From: Brachypodius melanocephalos
Lineage: Eukaryota; Chordata; Aves; Passeriformes; Pycnonotidae
DNA: 64,000 nt
Direction of reading: 5' to 3'
NCBI GenBank assembly: GCA_013398615.1
Contig: VZSR01001477.1
Location: 2,652,376 to 2,716,375, forward strand
The notes under the pieces are model-generated. The model ran no database searches and was not told the DNA's origin. It saw nothing but the letters and a program-made list of their open reading frames with translations. Shown here in pieces: positions 14,001-27,679 of the stretch. Both the position numbers and the translations under genes were made by a program. The stretch's first letter is position 1. Each line of letters opens with the position of its first letter.

Positions 14001-17000
14001 CATGCCATCTTTCTCTCACTGCACAGTAGAACAGGAAACACAATAGTAAATTAATTATTTTCTTTCTGCAGAGTGGAATGGTTTCAATGTCTGCACTTTG
14101 GGTGAGTCTACATTTCAGATTGACAACATGCTTTCAGTAAAAAAATCTGAATTTTTATGACAATCTCAAGCATCAGATAATAAGAGATGCACTGTAGCAA
14201 CACTGATCATAAACCAGGTTGAACAGAAAATACCTCTTTAGAAAACAGTAAAAAAAGCAGTATGAATAACACATATATTTTTAAAAATCATGGATATCCT
14301 TTGTCAAGGCTGAAGGCATTTTTTTACTGCTAGTGAATGTATATCATTGAAAGTAAGGAAACGTGGATATATTGACTCAAAATGGCAACTAACGAAAGTA
14401 GAACTACTCTTTTAATAGTTGCTGTGGTGCAGTTCATTATGAAGGCAGTAACAGCTGTTTCTGAATGACTGTTCATTAAAAATATATGTACAAATTTCCA
14501 TTTTCACTCAGTGTGTGCAATTAAGTGGAGAACTGATACCTCCTCCAACAGCTAATACATACTTTTATCTTCCCCATAAGCTTGCCCATCTCCAACCATT
14601 CACAACTGCAAGATGAAACTTGTAAGTTTTACCAAATATTAACTCTACCACTGGGAAATAGATACAGCATGCTGGACTTGGGACAGAAATAAAACAATAA
14701 CCTGCAATCACCACAAAATATCCAACACTTTTTGGTTGCACTGCTGGCATTGAGCAGAACTAGACCAAATATATAGAGTTGACTACTAACAATGGCTATT
14801 GATTTTAACTGATTAAAATACTTTCACATTACTTCTAATTTGTATACTATTTGCATTGTCCACAAACTCGTCTTGTAAATTTGTCAGAGAATTCAGAAAG
14901 TTACTAGCAATCCAAATAACAAGCAAATGTGAAACATTTCAACTTCAGATTTTCATGCATCAATAGACATAAAATCATTTCTGTCTCTCCACAACATAAT
15001 GGGACAGCATGAGCAGCCCAAAGTGTCAACTGAGAGTTCTTTTACTAAATAGCTAAAGCCACTTTATCTGTCCAGGAAATTGCAGAGGCTATTTTGTAAG
15101 GTAAGACATGCCCCACAGGTTTAAAAGGACAAAATGCAGGAACTTGTTTTACAGAAGTATTTATTTCTGTGTTAATTTGATGTTTTTATGTTAGGGAAGC
15201 TATGATGAAGACTGAGAGCTCTATGACAAATAAAAAGGATTACGGAAAAAATTTATATAGAATTTCAGAGTTGAGTCAGAATTCACTTGTTTGAGTCAAC
15301 ATGCCAAATAAATTGAATGTAACACAAAATACTGCATTTGCTAAAATAAATACTCATTAAAATGCATATAACTATAGATAGCTACAGTGCTTAGAGAAAT
15401 AAATAGAGCTCAAACTGAAATAAATGTAGCACATTGAAAAAAAAGAATGCGACTTTTACAGAACATGATAAAATGAACACTGCATCATTTAAAACTGATT
15501 GACAGGTAATGAACTATAAAATCTGTATTGAAATGGAAATGACAGAGAAAGAATAGCACAAGGCATCAATGCAATAGTCACAAAGCTGAAAGATGGGAAA
15601 ATTTCTGAGACAACAGTTCACTGAAATTAAGCAAATTAAAAAATGATGAAAAATTTTTGTGTTCTGATTGAATTAACCAGTTGCTGAGAGGTAGAACAGC
15701 ACTGTAATTAACATGACTCTTAAATGGTTTCTCCTGCTTCTAGCAAACTTCCTCTACAGATAAAAATGTGACACCAATAAGACACAGAACATATTCCTTC
15801 AAACACATATCCAGCCTTTCCTTGATTGTAGCAACATATCTTAACCATGTTAGCAGTTTACTATCCAAATATCCATACGGCAAGTGCTAAATGAAGCAAT
15901 CAGTTTATTCTGGACTTTCAATCCAGGACTAATTTGCTTTGCATCTCTTTTGAATTTGTTTCAAACTAAATCTCCCAATCTATTTGACAGACACAATTTC
16001 AATAGTTATATTCACTTGTAACGTTTTCTGAGAATCTGGAATGGTTTTTGGTTTCTTTTTCCCTGAGGGTTAATGTGGTTCCTTTCCTGCACAGAACACC
16101 ACCTTTCAATATTTATAGTTTGCATTCAATGTATTGCAATCCAAAACCCTCAGCTTCTAGCTAATCTGCATTTTGAAAATGTTTTCCAATAAACACTGTG
16201 ATAAGAACTCATTAAAATCATGATAAATTTTGTTACTTAAAAGTGATCATACTCGGCTAAAAGTCTGAAGATTACTGTTTCAAACCATTCATTTTATTAC
16301 AACTCTGCATTAAATCAAACAGGGAGCCACTTTTTTGTTTGTTTGTTGGAGTTTTTTTCCATCTAAGCAGGAAAAATATCAACTTGAGAAAAGACCTACC
16401 TTCAGGAAAATCAACCAAATAGATCAATTATTTAGACATGTTCTCAAAACATGAAATCTGCACACAAGATGATTTTTATATGAACCACTCTACATCCTAA
16501 TATACTGCCTCTAGAAACAGTCAATAAGAAAATAGGAATTTTCCTGAAATCTTAGCAACAATTGAAAGAATATGAAATATGATATTCTAGCTATTATATT
16601 AGAGGTTTTGATTTCAAGATTTTAGTAACTTTAGTAACTTTAGACACTATTACCAGAAAGTTCTATTGGGTTGGATGTTCATAATCTTTATACTAATTGG
16701 TCATTAAATTTTGCCTTGCATTGTGTTTGTTTAAAAGGGTTTTCAAAACATAATTTGTTCTTGCTTCGAAGTCATCAATAGATATCCACTGTATTTTTAG
16801 GGATGTACTGTACAATTCTCAAGATTTCTCTCTGTTCACAAACATGCTCAAAAATTAACTCTTATATTTATCAGAAAATAATAGAGAAATGTAGGTGCTC
16901 TGTATCTTCTTAGCATAGTCCAAAAGTCTCACCCAAATAGGCTCACTGACAATTTCAATTTATCAATCAACAAGATAGCTTTTTCAAGTATAACCCTGGT

Positions 17001-19649
17001 GAATCTTTGCTTCTTATATCTTGCTGTTTTCTGTTAAGTGTTTTGATGTTCTGTTCTTCAACTTCATGAAGAAGCAAATTTTAAATACCAAAACCCATGA
17101 TATTCCTTCAAGAGGCACTCCAGATTACATCTGAAGGTAACAGATTTCCAGTTTTCCTGGCCCTTTTCCCCCTGCATGGTATGTGGGTTACATGAAACCG
17201 AGTTAACTACCCTCATTTTTAAACTCCTTTATTTTTGAAATCCTGAAATTGTGAAATCATCTGGCAACAATTCATCTCTGAATCAGACATCATGGTATTT
17301 TCTTTATTTCCTGTGTGATTTAATTTTATATTTATTTGTCATGAAGCACTCAGTATTGTTGCATTTTATGTCATTCTCAGAGCACTTCTCCATTTTCATT
17401 CATCCTGCACACATTTAATGTTTTTAATGTTAAGCTTATAATTTTTCCACGAGTTTAAAGTTTAAACCAATCCCTACTATGTTTAAATTATTTCAGAAAA
17501 GTTGCTATTTTCAATAATACATACTTCAAGTGAGGAAAAAAATACATTTCTTTGTAATGTCTGCTTCAGTGTTAGTCATACTAATTTTTCTTTGAAGAAT
17601 TTTACCGTAATTCAATTCAGATTATAAAGAGGGGAGTACATTTTCTTGAAGAATTGGACATGACTCCAAGAATGCTGAGAAAGAGTAAAATCCATCTTTC
17701 TGTCACTATGCAAAGGGTTATTTTTAACTACCTATTTTTTTTCTAGTCATTAATAGCCTGAAAACACATGTATCAAATAAACCACTGAATAAGGAGGAAT
17801 GAAATGGAACAGATCTATTTAAAAAGGTATAGTGAAATGTGTTCATCGCTCTAGTGCACTGAGAAGAATTTAGTTTGAATTGGTTTTACTACACTGCTGT
17901 ATTGGAATACTAAAGACAAGACTGTAGGCAATTTTAAAAAGAACTGAATAATGCACTGGGAAAAATTGCAGATCTGTGTTGACAGATCTCCATCTTCAAA
18001 ACACTCCTCAGAATAATAAATAACAGGATCTTCAGCATCTAAAATATCTAGACATTCCATCAATTACTGAAGAAATAAAATGGTTTCTATCACCATGTGA
18101 AATATAAATCCCTGAAGGTTTTGTGTAATAAAAACTTCACAGTTAGATACAGGACTAAGAATACTGTCAAGAAATGTCAAAATTTGGAATAGCTAAAATA
18201 GTTCCTTCAGTGATACAATATATTAGGGCAGTCTGTGCAATGTATTTTCCAGGAGTAGTTAACTTTGTCAAGGACAAAATTAGGAATGTGCCTGGTTAGA
18301 ATAGGAAATTTATAACACAATATTCAAGGAAATCTGAAATATTTAAAATACTTCTAAAATAAAAAGAAAGATATTAAAGAATATACATAGTCACACAGCT
18401 AAAGTACATTTTGATTTTGTACTCTCCAATACAAAAGTTGAAATTCACTCTAAAGGAGTCACTATAAGAACAGTACACTACCTAAACATTAAATTGTAGA
18501 AATTTCAGAAAAATAAATAAAAGTCAAATTGGCACAGAGGTGATACCAAAAATATCTAAGAAAGACATTTTGCACAGACTAAATTTGAGCTAGAGTTGTG
18601 TGATATGGAACTGAACTAAGATATGCTACATGGAAATTTGGTATCTTTTTTTTTTTTTTTTTTTAACAAGATTTTGAAAAAGAAAAGGAACTAAACCAAG
18701 TCTTACTTATTCATCCAACTTTAACAAAGAAACTCAAGATACAATGTTAAGATGGCAACTAAAATGCCAATTATTTGGGCTTTTCAATCAGCAGCTGACA
18801 AAGATTTTGTTAAAGGAAGAAAGAAAGACAGAAGGAAGATGAACTTCAGACTTTAATATAGGGATAATGGAATGGTAAAAAAAGAAGCCCTGATTTCCTA
18901 TTGTTACAGCATCAGTCATTAACTGCTAGGAAATTACCTAAACAGCACCACATAGAGAGTATGAGATGCAGCAGATGTAGAGAAATAGTGCTTTATATAT
19001 TCTTACTTTTGCATGATTTATAAATAATGGCCTCTGGGATTAGTATTTTCTCACAGTTAATGGCTTTTGGGCAAACTCCTCTGGATTGTCATTAATTCTC
19101 AAGAAACGCTGACCTCAGAGGTCATTCTTATGAAAGTGCTGCATAATACACATAACAGTAAGGTAAATGCTGAGTATCACTGCAATAAATATTCAAATGA
19201 GGTGCTTACAGAATGCTTATAGGTTATTTTTGAGCAAATGCTTTGGGCTAGGTGTGGAAAGTGGGCAAAGGAAGGGTGTGTGAACACTTACACTCAATGG
19301 CAACCAAGTGTAAATGCTTTTATTCTCTGATGAAATGAATCTGGGGTTAAGGTTTAGCAAAGATAAGGGATACTGAGACTGCAGGATAAACTCCAGTTTG
19401 GAGCTCTGCCTTTTATGGTATTTGGCTGTAGTCAGAGAAATTTTGCATTGCACTGCAAAATAAATAAAATCCACAGCCAAATATTCTCAATGTGTCACAG
19501 AGGCACATGTTCAGAGTCAGAGCATTCTGTCTTGCTCATCCTCCTCAGATGTGGATGGCTGGCTCAGACACCTCCCTTGAGAGCATAACCATTATTGTCT
19601 CTAGTGAAAGCTATGCATCATCAAAGAATAGCCCTGAATTTTAAGCACT
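11039..19649. other. Long stretch with no recognisable gene
   Basis: No gene or confident transposon was seen. The part at about 12160-12720 is richer in GC than its surroundings and could be an unrecognised old repeat, as could 13180-13560. A 19-base T run lies at 18646-18664, and a short TTTAGTAAC tandem at 16620-16645. The minus-strand frame at 17851-18063 has an acidic start (residues near LDAEDPVIYY), but no family match comes to mind and there is no exon context. Confidence 0.5.
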
Positions 19650-20155
19650 GGGCCTCCTTGAGTTTGCCAGTCAGATATATTGGTGGAGAAGCGTGGGAGT
19701 GTATTTTTTACGCTGAGCAAGTGTTTCCAAACAGGGAAAGTTTTGGGGCTGACCCCTTGTATTTCTTAAGGTAAAAGACCCAGAAATTTCAGTAAGGTTC
19801 AGTCAGCAACTGGCTCAGTGCCAACCTAGGAAAGCTGATTGGGTTTTGCCAGTGTACTTCAAAGCCTGTCTCTGTTTCTATTGACAGCCTGCCAGTAAGG
19901 CCCACCTGGAACATTAGCTACTTGAGGAAGGGCACAAAGAACACCAGGGGCTTTTTGGGGTGTCTTCGCAGGGAGGTCCTCTAACACCCATGCTCGGCTT
20001 TATATTTTGTTTATGTAACCCTTTGTTATTTTACATTTTATTAAAACCTTTTGCTTTACAAAACACACCCAAAGAGGTGTCTCACTAATTTTTAAGCCAC
20101 TTCCTGGCAGGGCTGGACCTCCTCGGAGTGTGGGGCAATCCCACAGAGAAGGAAG
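19650..20155 (+). mobile_element. Probable LTR fragment of an endogenous retrovirus
   Basis: The stretch is more GC-rich than its flanks and carries a late segment typical of LTR R/U5. A T-rich part around 20000-20050 contains ATTAAA (a polyadenylation signal variant) in the context TTTTATTAAAACC, followed by a GC-rich tail near 20100-20150. I think it is a songbird LTR, but both ends are uncertain and I see no clear target-site duplication. The left edge could extend to about 19490. Confidence 0.45.
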
Positions 20156-21956
20156 TTTCCCCTCATTAATTTAGACAGCAGAAAAAGAGGTTGCTATCAA
20201 GCGTGCCTACTCCAAATTTAGAGGTTTGTATTCTATACTGTGGATAGACCTATAACTATCACTAATTACAGTTAGCAGCTCTCACTCTTTTTGAAACTAT
20301 GATTCACAGTGTCCGTTTTTTCATAATAACCACTAAAATAAAGGACACACATAGGAAGTCAGTGTTCATGTTATCATTTCCTTCTTAAATATGAGAGGAG
20401 TTCAACTTACTTTATCCGCTTCCCAACTGTCTTACCTTATAGATTATAACATACACACGACTACATCACTGTCCACAATTCTTATGGAAGTAGGAATCCT
20501 ACTTCCTGCATAGGCAAAACCCCCAAGAAACAAGTCCCCAGAAGTCAAATACTTAGCTAACTCTTCAAACTTTTAGGTAGAACATTATTCATAAAAAGAA
20601 ATGTTTGTTTATTTGATCCACAACCCAGGTTCTGTTTTGGTTTCTATGTTTGATCAAACACTAAATAAAAAAGCGAATGCTTGGAAAGATCTCCCTGTCT
20701 CAAAACCTACGTTATTTGGATGCTATTTCAGTGAAGAAAAACACTGGCCCTCTCTAAGATATTGGGTGTCTGCTCACCATTTATCTGAAATGCAATGAAG
20801 CTTGAGCAAAGACAATACTACTAACTTCTTACAATGATGCACTTCTGTAAAACAGTACACACTACTGAAGACCACAATTGGGTCACTGCATAGGATAATT
20901 AGAAAACAACTGAATATCCAATCCTTCAGGATTAGGGTGAAAATATCCAAGTCACTAAATTACTTTGATATAGGCACCACAAACGTGTTTTATGCATCAG
21001 ATAGCCTACTTCTATCACGACTTCTCTTGTTAAATTGCTAAAAACAACAGTGACAGTAGACATCACAGTTAAGAGTGCAACTTCTAGTCTATTGTATTGT
21101 ATAGGCATAGCTAAATTAGAATAGAAATGCTAAAGGATAACAGTATTGTGTGTGTATATATGTATATAGAGTTGTATATATAATATGTGTTGTATATATA
21201 TCAGTAATAATAGTACATTGAACAGATAATAAGAACTGATGAATTTACAAGAAGGATTGACTACTTATAAGTAGCGTGTCATTAGTGATTGTACTTCATT
21301 TTATATTTGAAAACTGATCTGGCTTATTAGATCTCTAAATCTTTCCATCCCAATGGTCTTTGATTTTGTAACTGATACTTATATATGTTGCTACTCTACA
21401 AAGACTTACATAAGAATTTATGCATATGAAAGCAGAACAGAAATAAAATTTAGAGATGTTTACTGTGGAATGGCCATCACAAAAGATGCTGCATTTACAA
21501 AAGATTGTCATTGCCAGAAAGTAACCCAGAGATGGCAGTTATAATTAAAATCTTTGTTTGAAATGCCTCTAATAATGTATCTGACATGAACGATCACTAT
21601 TAAACATCATACCTTCAAAAGAAGTGATAGAGAAAAATGGGTGATTTTGATTACCATTAAGACAGATTGTTGTTGTGGTGGTTGCTGTTGTTTTATACAT
21701 CTTCTAAACAGATTTAATTTTGTGTCATGTTTTCAGACAAAAAATTTAAACTGGCTGATACATACTCTACTTTTTGGTCTTTGACAGGAGGTACAAACTC
21801 TCTTAGTCCAAGGCTAATGTCTGGGATATATTTGAAAGTTTTGGACTAGAGAACAGAGACCATATAGCAAACAGGAAGTAAAAATAAAAAGATGTAATTA
21901 ACCAGTGTATGGTGTTTAATACATAGCACAAACACACATTCTCACAGCAAGTAAAT
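20156..21956. other. No recognisable gene
   Basis: AT-rich DNA with only short chance frames. A weak TGTATATA-rich patch at about 21146-21200 is the only visible structure. Confidence 0.55.
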
Positions 21957-22006
21957 ACATATATATATATATATATATATACATATATATATACACACAC
22001 ATATAT
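21957..22006. repeat. (TA)n / (CA)n microsatellite
   Basis: An alternating AT run is interrupted by AC and passes into ACACAC and back to ATATAT. The short minus-strand frame over it is rich in Tyr, Ile and Val only because it reads through the repeat. Confidence 0.9.
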
Positions 22007-24797
22007 TCCAAATATATACTAGAAATTCAAAACTAGAGAATTTTTTCCAGTTTTAAGCCTTTTCCCCTGCATTTCATAGAGTTATGTAGGGCTATGTAGT
22101 ACCTACCATAAGCTGTAGAATACCACAAGTCTGAGCCCTTCTGGGGAACAATAATTTTCATCCATCAGGCCCTCAGTGTGGCTATACTACTGAAAAAAAC
22201 TAGTTTGTCTAAGTGTAGGAGATCTAGAGACAGAAACAGAAAATAAAAACTGTTAAGAAATGCAGCACACAAAGAGAATTAGGATTTTTGAAGAGGAGAA
22301 ATATTTGCTTCACAATATTAGGGGTTTTTTTAATGTATTTAGGGAATGCTGTGTTCCAGCACATATTTGTGAAAGTAATGATTGTCACATATGCAGTTAT
22401 CTGTTATGCTTTTTTATTTGTGCTGCTAGTGGACATTATTAATTCTTTGCAGTTTAATTTTATGAGACTGTATAAAATATACTGTTAGAGGATTGGGATA
22501 AAATCAATGTGCAGAGGTGATTCCAGTCTGAGGTTGCCTTTTTTATATTTTTAATTAAGTATGAAACTTGAAAAGAAATTCGGTTAATAGAAGGTTCTTT
22601 TCTGTAAATAAAAGCAGGAGTTTCTGAAAAGAAACATAAACAACACAATTCAGAAAAGAAGGTATTTCTATCACAAAGAAATTATATGTGCTACGCACAA
22701 GTTTACAACTGCCCAAAGCTAGAGAATGAGATACTGAGTTAAAAAATGACCTATTTAGCCATAGCCCAAAAAATGTAAGAATATCGCTTTCTTTTTCCAA
22801 AGAAGAACTCCTTGAAGAAAAGATTATATAGCTTCTTCCACATGAAATTTTTAACTTTTGATATCCTTAGCTTTCTGTAGAAGTTACCATCACTTTTTAA
22901 GTATTTTACCTAATCTACTTTCTTTTTACTTTCCTTGGAAAAATATATTTGAATTATGTAAATCATTATCCATCTGCCAAGATGAAATTTCATAAAGAAT
23001 GCTTAGAAATAATGTATATCCATAAAAATATACAAGTATCAGTCCTGTAGAACTGCACAACTAAGCAAAACCTATTTTATCCCCTAGTCCTGTTTGTGGG
23101 ATATTAAATTTCAGTCAGAACTAGAAGGATTGTTTTCATGTTTGTTTTTTTTTTCCCTCAAGAACATTATAAGAAGACATGGCATTTTATGGAGGAAGAC
23201 TTGAAGTTTTGCATTAGTTGGTATTTAAAAAAATTGAAAAATTCAATTCCCATATTTTGAGAGCCCAAAAACCATTATTGATTTCAGAAACAACAGTAAC
23301 ATTAGGGAACACAATAAATAACCTGTATCACTAGCTTTTTTATTCAGCCTCTGAAAACACAATCTCTATTTTGATATGAATTTTTAAACCTTTTAAAGAA
23401 ATATTCTATTACAGAAACTCTAAAACATGGTAGTGGTATTTAGGAGATAGCAATAGCATTGTTCCAATGTCAATAATATCTTTATCACAGTGCTAAACTT
23501 TTGTAACACAAAAAACAAGTTATATGTCAATGTGAAAATTATCATTTTTATATATTAGGAATAAGAATTTTGCTCACATGCATTTATTTTTCCAGAGAGT
23601 CTACATATGAATCACTGGCTTAGTTTGGCTTTCAATTTCTTAGACTCTTGTTTTATTTAGTGAATTGCATAAATCCACTAAATACTCAATGTCTAGAATA
23701 ACCTTATCTGAGCTTATATCTTAATTCTTACATGAAAAGAAAACCAGAAACAAGTGATAACTAAGTCCTCCATCAAGGTGTTTTTAAATTACAGAAAATA
23801 ATATTGTTCTCTTAGAATTTTTGAATTGGAATGCTCTAGGTATTTTAGCATAAATCTAGGAAACAATGTGAAGTTTTTATTAAAAAGTACTCTTGAAAAA
23901 TACATGACTTCTTCATTGACTGATGAGAAACTACAGAAGATACTTTAAGTGCATGCACATATATTTAGATATAAATAGTTCTTCATTTATTCTTTACTTT
24001 ATAAAACAGTTGTCACAAACTAGTTACCTAACTTTCAGGCAATTTCTAGTGATAAAAGATTCCGACAGAAGGGTTTTTGTGTAACTCAAAACCTGGCAAG
24101 TTTCTCTCTAACTACAGCATGGCTTGGCTTGGCTGTGTACCTAAATGCTAATATTTGCTGTGCAGATTTGACTTTCCTTGCCCCCATAAGAGCATTCTAT
24201 TCTTCTACTTGTAGGACTACCACACTAGTCATCTTTCTAGTAAAGTTAAAAGCATTATTTACCTTACTCTCAACCGTGTAATATTGGGCAGAGTGCATCT
24301 TGTCATTTTTTTCTTGTACTATCAAACCTTACCCAGTAGAGCCTTAATCTGTGCTCTGTGCTATCACCATTGTATTTGACAGAAATGTATAACACATTCT
24401 ATTATGTGAACAGTTAGAAATGCACTGAACTATGTAAATGAGTCTCACTGCAAGAATTTTTATAACACATTTAAATTTAATGGGCACATACTGAATCTAA
24501 AATTCTGCATTAATATACATTTCATGAAATGATTTGCAGAAATGCAAATCAATCCACTTCCATAAAGTGATTATGGCATTTTCTAATCTATCTTTACAAA
24601 AAATCCTATCTTCCTAATCACTTTCCACTGTAGTTTAAACCGCACACTGATACTTAACAGTAAAGACAGAAGGAACTGGGAGGCTTCACTTTATCTTCTA
24701 AAGGTTAACAAACAATCTTCAGAAAGACTTCTGATATTTCTTCTGAAAGAAATATCCAGAAATAAAGGTCTTTAAAAATATCATGTACCTAGGAAAT
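22007..24797. other. No recognisable gene
   Basis: The frames at 22260-22800 overlap on both strands and show hydrophobic stretches common in translated AT-rich DNA, with no family motif. Nothing else stands out. Confidence 0.55.
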
Positions 24798-24856
24798 AAA
24801 AAAAAAAAAAAAAAAAAAAAAAAAGCCAACCTTCTGCTTGAACAGAAGGCTTTTTT
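24798..24856 (+). repeat. Poly-A run followed by a short hairpin
   Basis: Twenty-seven A preceded by AAT are followed directly by an inverted repeat. The outer arms AAAAAAGCC (24819-24827) and GGCTTTTTT (24848-24856) enclose inner arms CCTTCTG (24830-24836) and CAGAAGG (24843-24849). The poly-A could be a retrotransposition tail, but no body is recognised upstream. Confidence 0.7.
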
Positions 24857-25443
24857 GACCAGGTAGAAGAAAAGTCCTAAATGATTTGTAGGATTTTATT
24901 ATCTTCTACTCCATGACCATGCTATTCTTTTCCCTAGTCAGATAACCCAATATACATGATTTGATGAGTTTAACAATTATTTTCTCCTTTTAAAATTTAT
25001 ATCATAACCTCTCCAAGAAGAAATATATTTTTGAATATTTTAGAGTACCTGTAGAAGAAATTCTGCATCTCTAAGAACAATCTCAACAATGTCAAGATTT
25101 TTCTGTTGTTTAGGTTCTCCCAGATTTCATCTGGATACAAACCAAGAAGTAGAAATCTAACATCAATATTTCTTTTTGTGTCCAAAATTTAAAATAGTTG
25201 CAGTTTTGGAAAAATATTTAGGTTAGTACTTCCTCACAATATGTAAATTTGCTAATGACTTTTTTACGGCAACTAACAGAACTAATTAAAGATTGCAGAA
25301 GCAATAAGCTATACAATTTTTCTGACCTTTCTTGACAGCAAAAAGAAAATTTTCATAGATTTCTGAAGTTGCATGACAGTGTCTATTAAGCCAGAATCAG
25401 AAACAAAATTTCCCCTGAAGATGGACCACAGGCAAGTACAGAA

Positions 25444-25469
25444 TTTTTTTTTTTTTTTTTTTTTTTTTT
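25444..25469 (+). repeat. Poly-T run
   Basis: Twenty-six uninterrupted T lie about 130 bases left of the LTR that follows. Confidence 0.9.
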
Positions 25470-25599
25470 GGCAAGGTGGGTGTTGGTTGTTTGGCTAGTC
25501 TGGTTTTCTCTATTTTCTCACAACATAAAAAAACCTTGGCACAAATTGGAATAACCAATCACTCATAAGTAAAGCACCAACAGGTTAATAATGACTTAA

Positions 25600-26186
25600 T
25601 TTGGATCTCTTCCAGGCCAACAACAGAACCTCAGGAACAAAGCCCCAGACAGCTGCTTGTTCATTTGGTGGAGTGAGGGAGACAATCCACGAGTAAAAGT
25701 GAGGAAGGTCTTATATTGAGTTAAAGACAGTTCAAGAGGTCAAGCCAAAGCAACACATGCAAGCAAAGCAAATCAAGGAATCACCAACCACTTCCCATGG
25801 GCAAGCAGGCATTCATCCATCCCAGCAGAGCAGGGCCCCATCACTTGAAAAGGTCATCTGGGAAGACCACTGCCATCACTAATAATGTCCTCCTTTCCTT
25901 CTTCTTCTTCCTCCAGTTTTATATGCTGAGCATGAAGCCCTTATGGCCATATGATCCCTATGATCAGCTGTCCTGGCTGTGCCCCCTCCCAGCTCCCTGT
26001 GCACCCCCAGCCCCCTCCCTGGTGGGGTGGTGTGAGGGGCAGGAAAGGCCTTGATGCTGTGTGAGCTCTGCTCAGCAATAGCTATAACAGCCCTGTGACA
26101 TCAACACCATACCCACCAAAAATCCAAAACACAACCCCATACTAGCTCCTGTGAAAACGAACTCTTCATCAGCCAAAATCATCACA
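25600..26186 (-). mobile_element. Solo LTR of an avian endogenous retrovirus (ERVL-like), minus strand
   Basis: Read on the minus strand, the element starts TGTGATGATTTTGG at 26186 and runs through a U3 that ends in a TATA box seen on the plus strand as TTTTATATGC (about 25917-25926). R/U5-like sequence extends towards 25600. Several segments, such as the GGTGGGGTGGTGTGAGG block, match a widespread bird LTR type that I recognise, and the layout parallels the LTR at 44517-45066. No internal retroviral genes are present. The left end is approximate, and I did not find a target-site duplication. Plus-strand frames inside it are by-products. Confidence 0.7.
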
Positions 26187-26300
26187 TTGCCATAGATTTC
26201 AAAATCGGTCCACAGTAAATGCTAAGAAGGATCAGTCTTGATTACTAGGTTAATTTGCTTTGCCAAAGCGAAAGTGAAATTTTACCAAATTTTAATTGGA

Positions 26301-26330
26301 TCAAACAAGATCTATATTGATCTTGTTTGA
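26301..26330. repeat. Perfect 12-base inverted repeat
   Basis: The arms TCAAACAAGATC (26301-26312) and GATCTTGTTTGA (26319-26330) are exact reverse complements around a 6-base loop. No transposon ends or duplications were seen around it. Confidence 0.9.
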
Positions 26331-27679
26331 GTTTCACAAAATAAAATAGGAAACTAAATACATTTTTATTTAAACATTTTCGAATTAAAATAGGATTACA
26401 AACTCAGTGTGATGTGTTTAATTGTTATGAATGTAAATCTTTTTAACATTGCCAAAATTAATAAACCTGTTTCATTATTTTATAATTATTGTGTATTCTA
26501 CTTAAATATATAGACAGCATGAATAAAACACGCAGCATATCAATGGGGATAGCTCATTACTAAAACTAACATAGTACTATTTTATTTGAAAGATAAGGTT
26601 GTCTGCAAGAGCATAGCCCAGTTGATTTATCTCTGGAACTGTAAATGATGCTCCACAGAGCAAGAGTCACTCCATGAAAAAAGCAGTAACAGCATTCCTC
26701 CCTGTCCTTCTGATAAATAATTTTCTGCAGCACCATAATTTTAAATGCATCACTAGAAATGATGTTTTGTTGTCCCTTAAAATTCACCTCTCAAAAGAAA
26801 AATAATCTGGGAGAAAATAGGACTAGTGTTCTGTTTATCTCAACAATCTTGTAATTTTTGTGACGATAGATTACTAAATCCACAAGTGAATAAAATATTT
26901 CAACTAGAGAAAAAGCTTTGAATTTCCACCAAGAAAACAATGCATTCCCTTTAAAACACTTTTGCTTTTTCTTTTTTTTTTTTGATTTAGAGGATTGAGT
27001 CAAATCGAGTGAAAAACAGTAGTGCAAGAAACATGGACAAGTTTGAGAGTAGGTCTTGATTAGAAGTTGGTGATGTCAGATATTACAGAAGCTAGCAGAT
27101 TTGAAGGGTTGGAGATTGTGTAGATTTATGCAAGTTACAGATTGTATCAAGGGGTAGGTAGGAAGAAGGGAAGATCCCTACATTCATGTTAATCCTGAAG
27201 AGGACTTGAAACTTCAACCTCTTTGGGACTGAATAGAACAAAGCAGCTCTAGGCTTATAAATCATTGACTTATAAATACAAAATTTTATTATGAAACCTT
27301 ATCTGTCATGCAAAAGTCATCCATTTTCGTTTCTTGACATGAGACAGCATTTTTTTTCTATCAAATTCGATTTCTTTCGGTTTGGAATTTTGAATCCATT
27401 TACAAAAGGACAGAAAAGAACAAATACTAGTTAAAAAAAAAAAAAAAGAAGGTGCTTGCAGCTGGAGTTGGAATTGCACTGGGGAGTGAAATCTCAGACT
27501 GATTCAGATGGTGTTACATGTAATACTGACTAAGCTAGTCAAAATTATGTGAAATTTAAGAACAAGTAGCTTCTTCCTATGGTTTTAAAATGTGTTGGAA
27601 TTAATTTCATATTTTATATTACTGATTTGAAGTAAAAAGCACTGAGCATTGGATCAACCTCCAGTTAAACAGTAGTTTT
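26331..27679. other. No recognisable gene
   Basis: AT-rich DNA. The short frames at 26566-27027 on the minus strand lack any recognisable motif. A 14-base A run lies near 27434. Confidence 0.55.

Noticed and set aside
17851..18063. Minus-strand frame with an acidic start that might be an exon
   Set aside because: I cannot place it in any family, and there is no supporting neighbour exon. I left it as unassigned.
24798..24856. Poly-A plus hairpin and T run as a Rho-independent terminator
   Set aside because: This is vertebrate nuclear DNA, so a bacterial-type terminator is not expected. The likeness is coincidental.
25797..26054. Proline-rich 85-residue frame
   Set aside because: It lies inside the minus-strand ERVL-like LTR, and the proline-rich tail comes from GC-rich LTR sequence.
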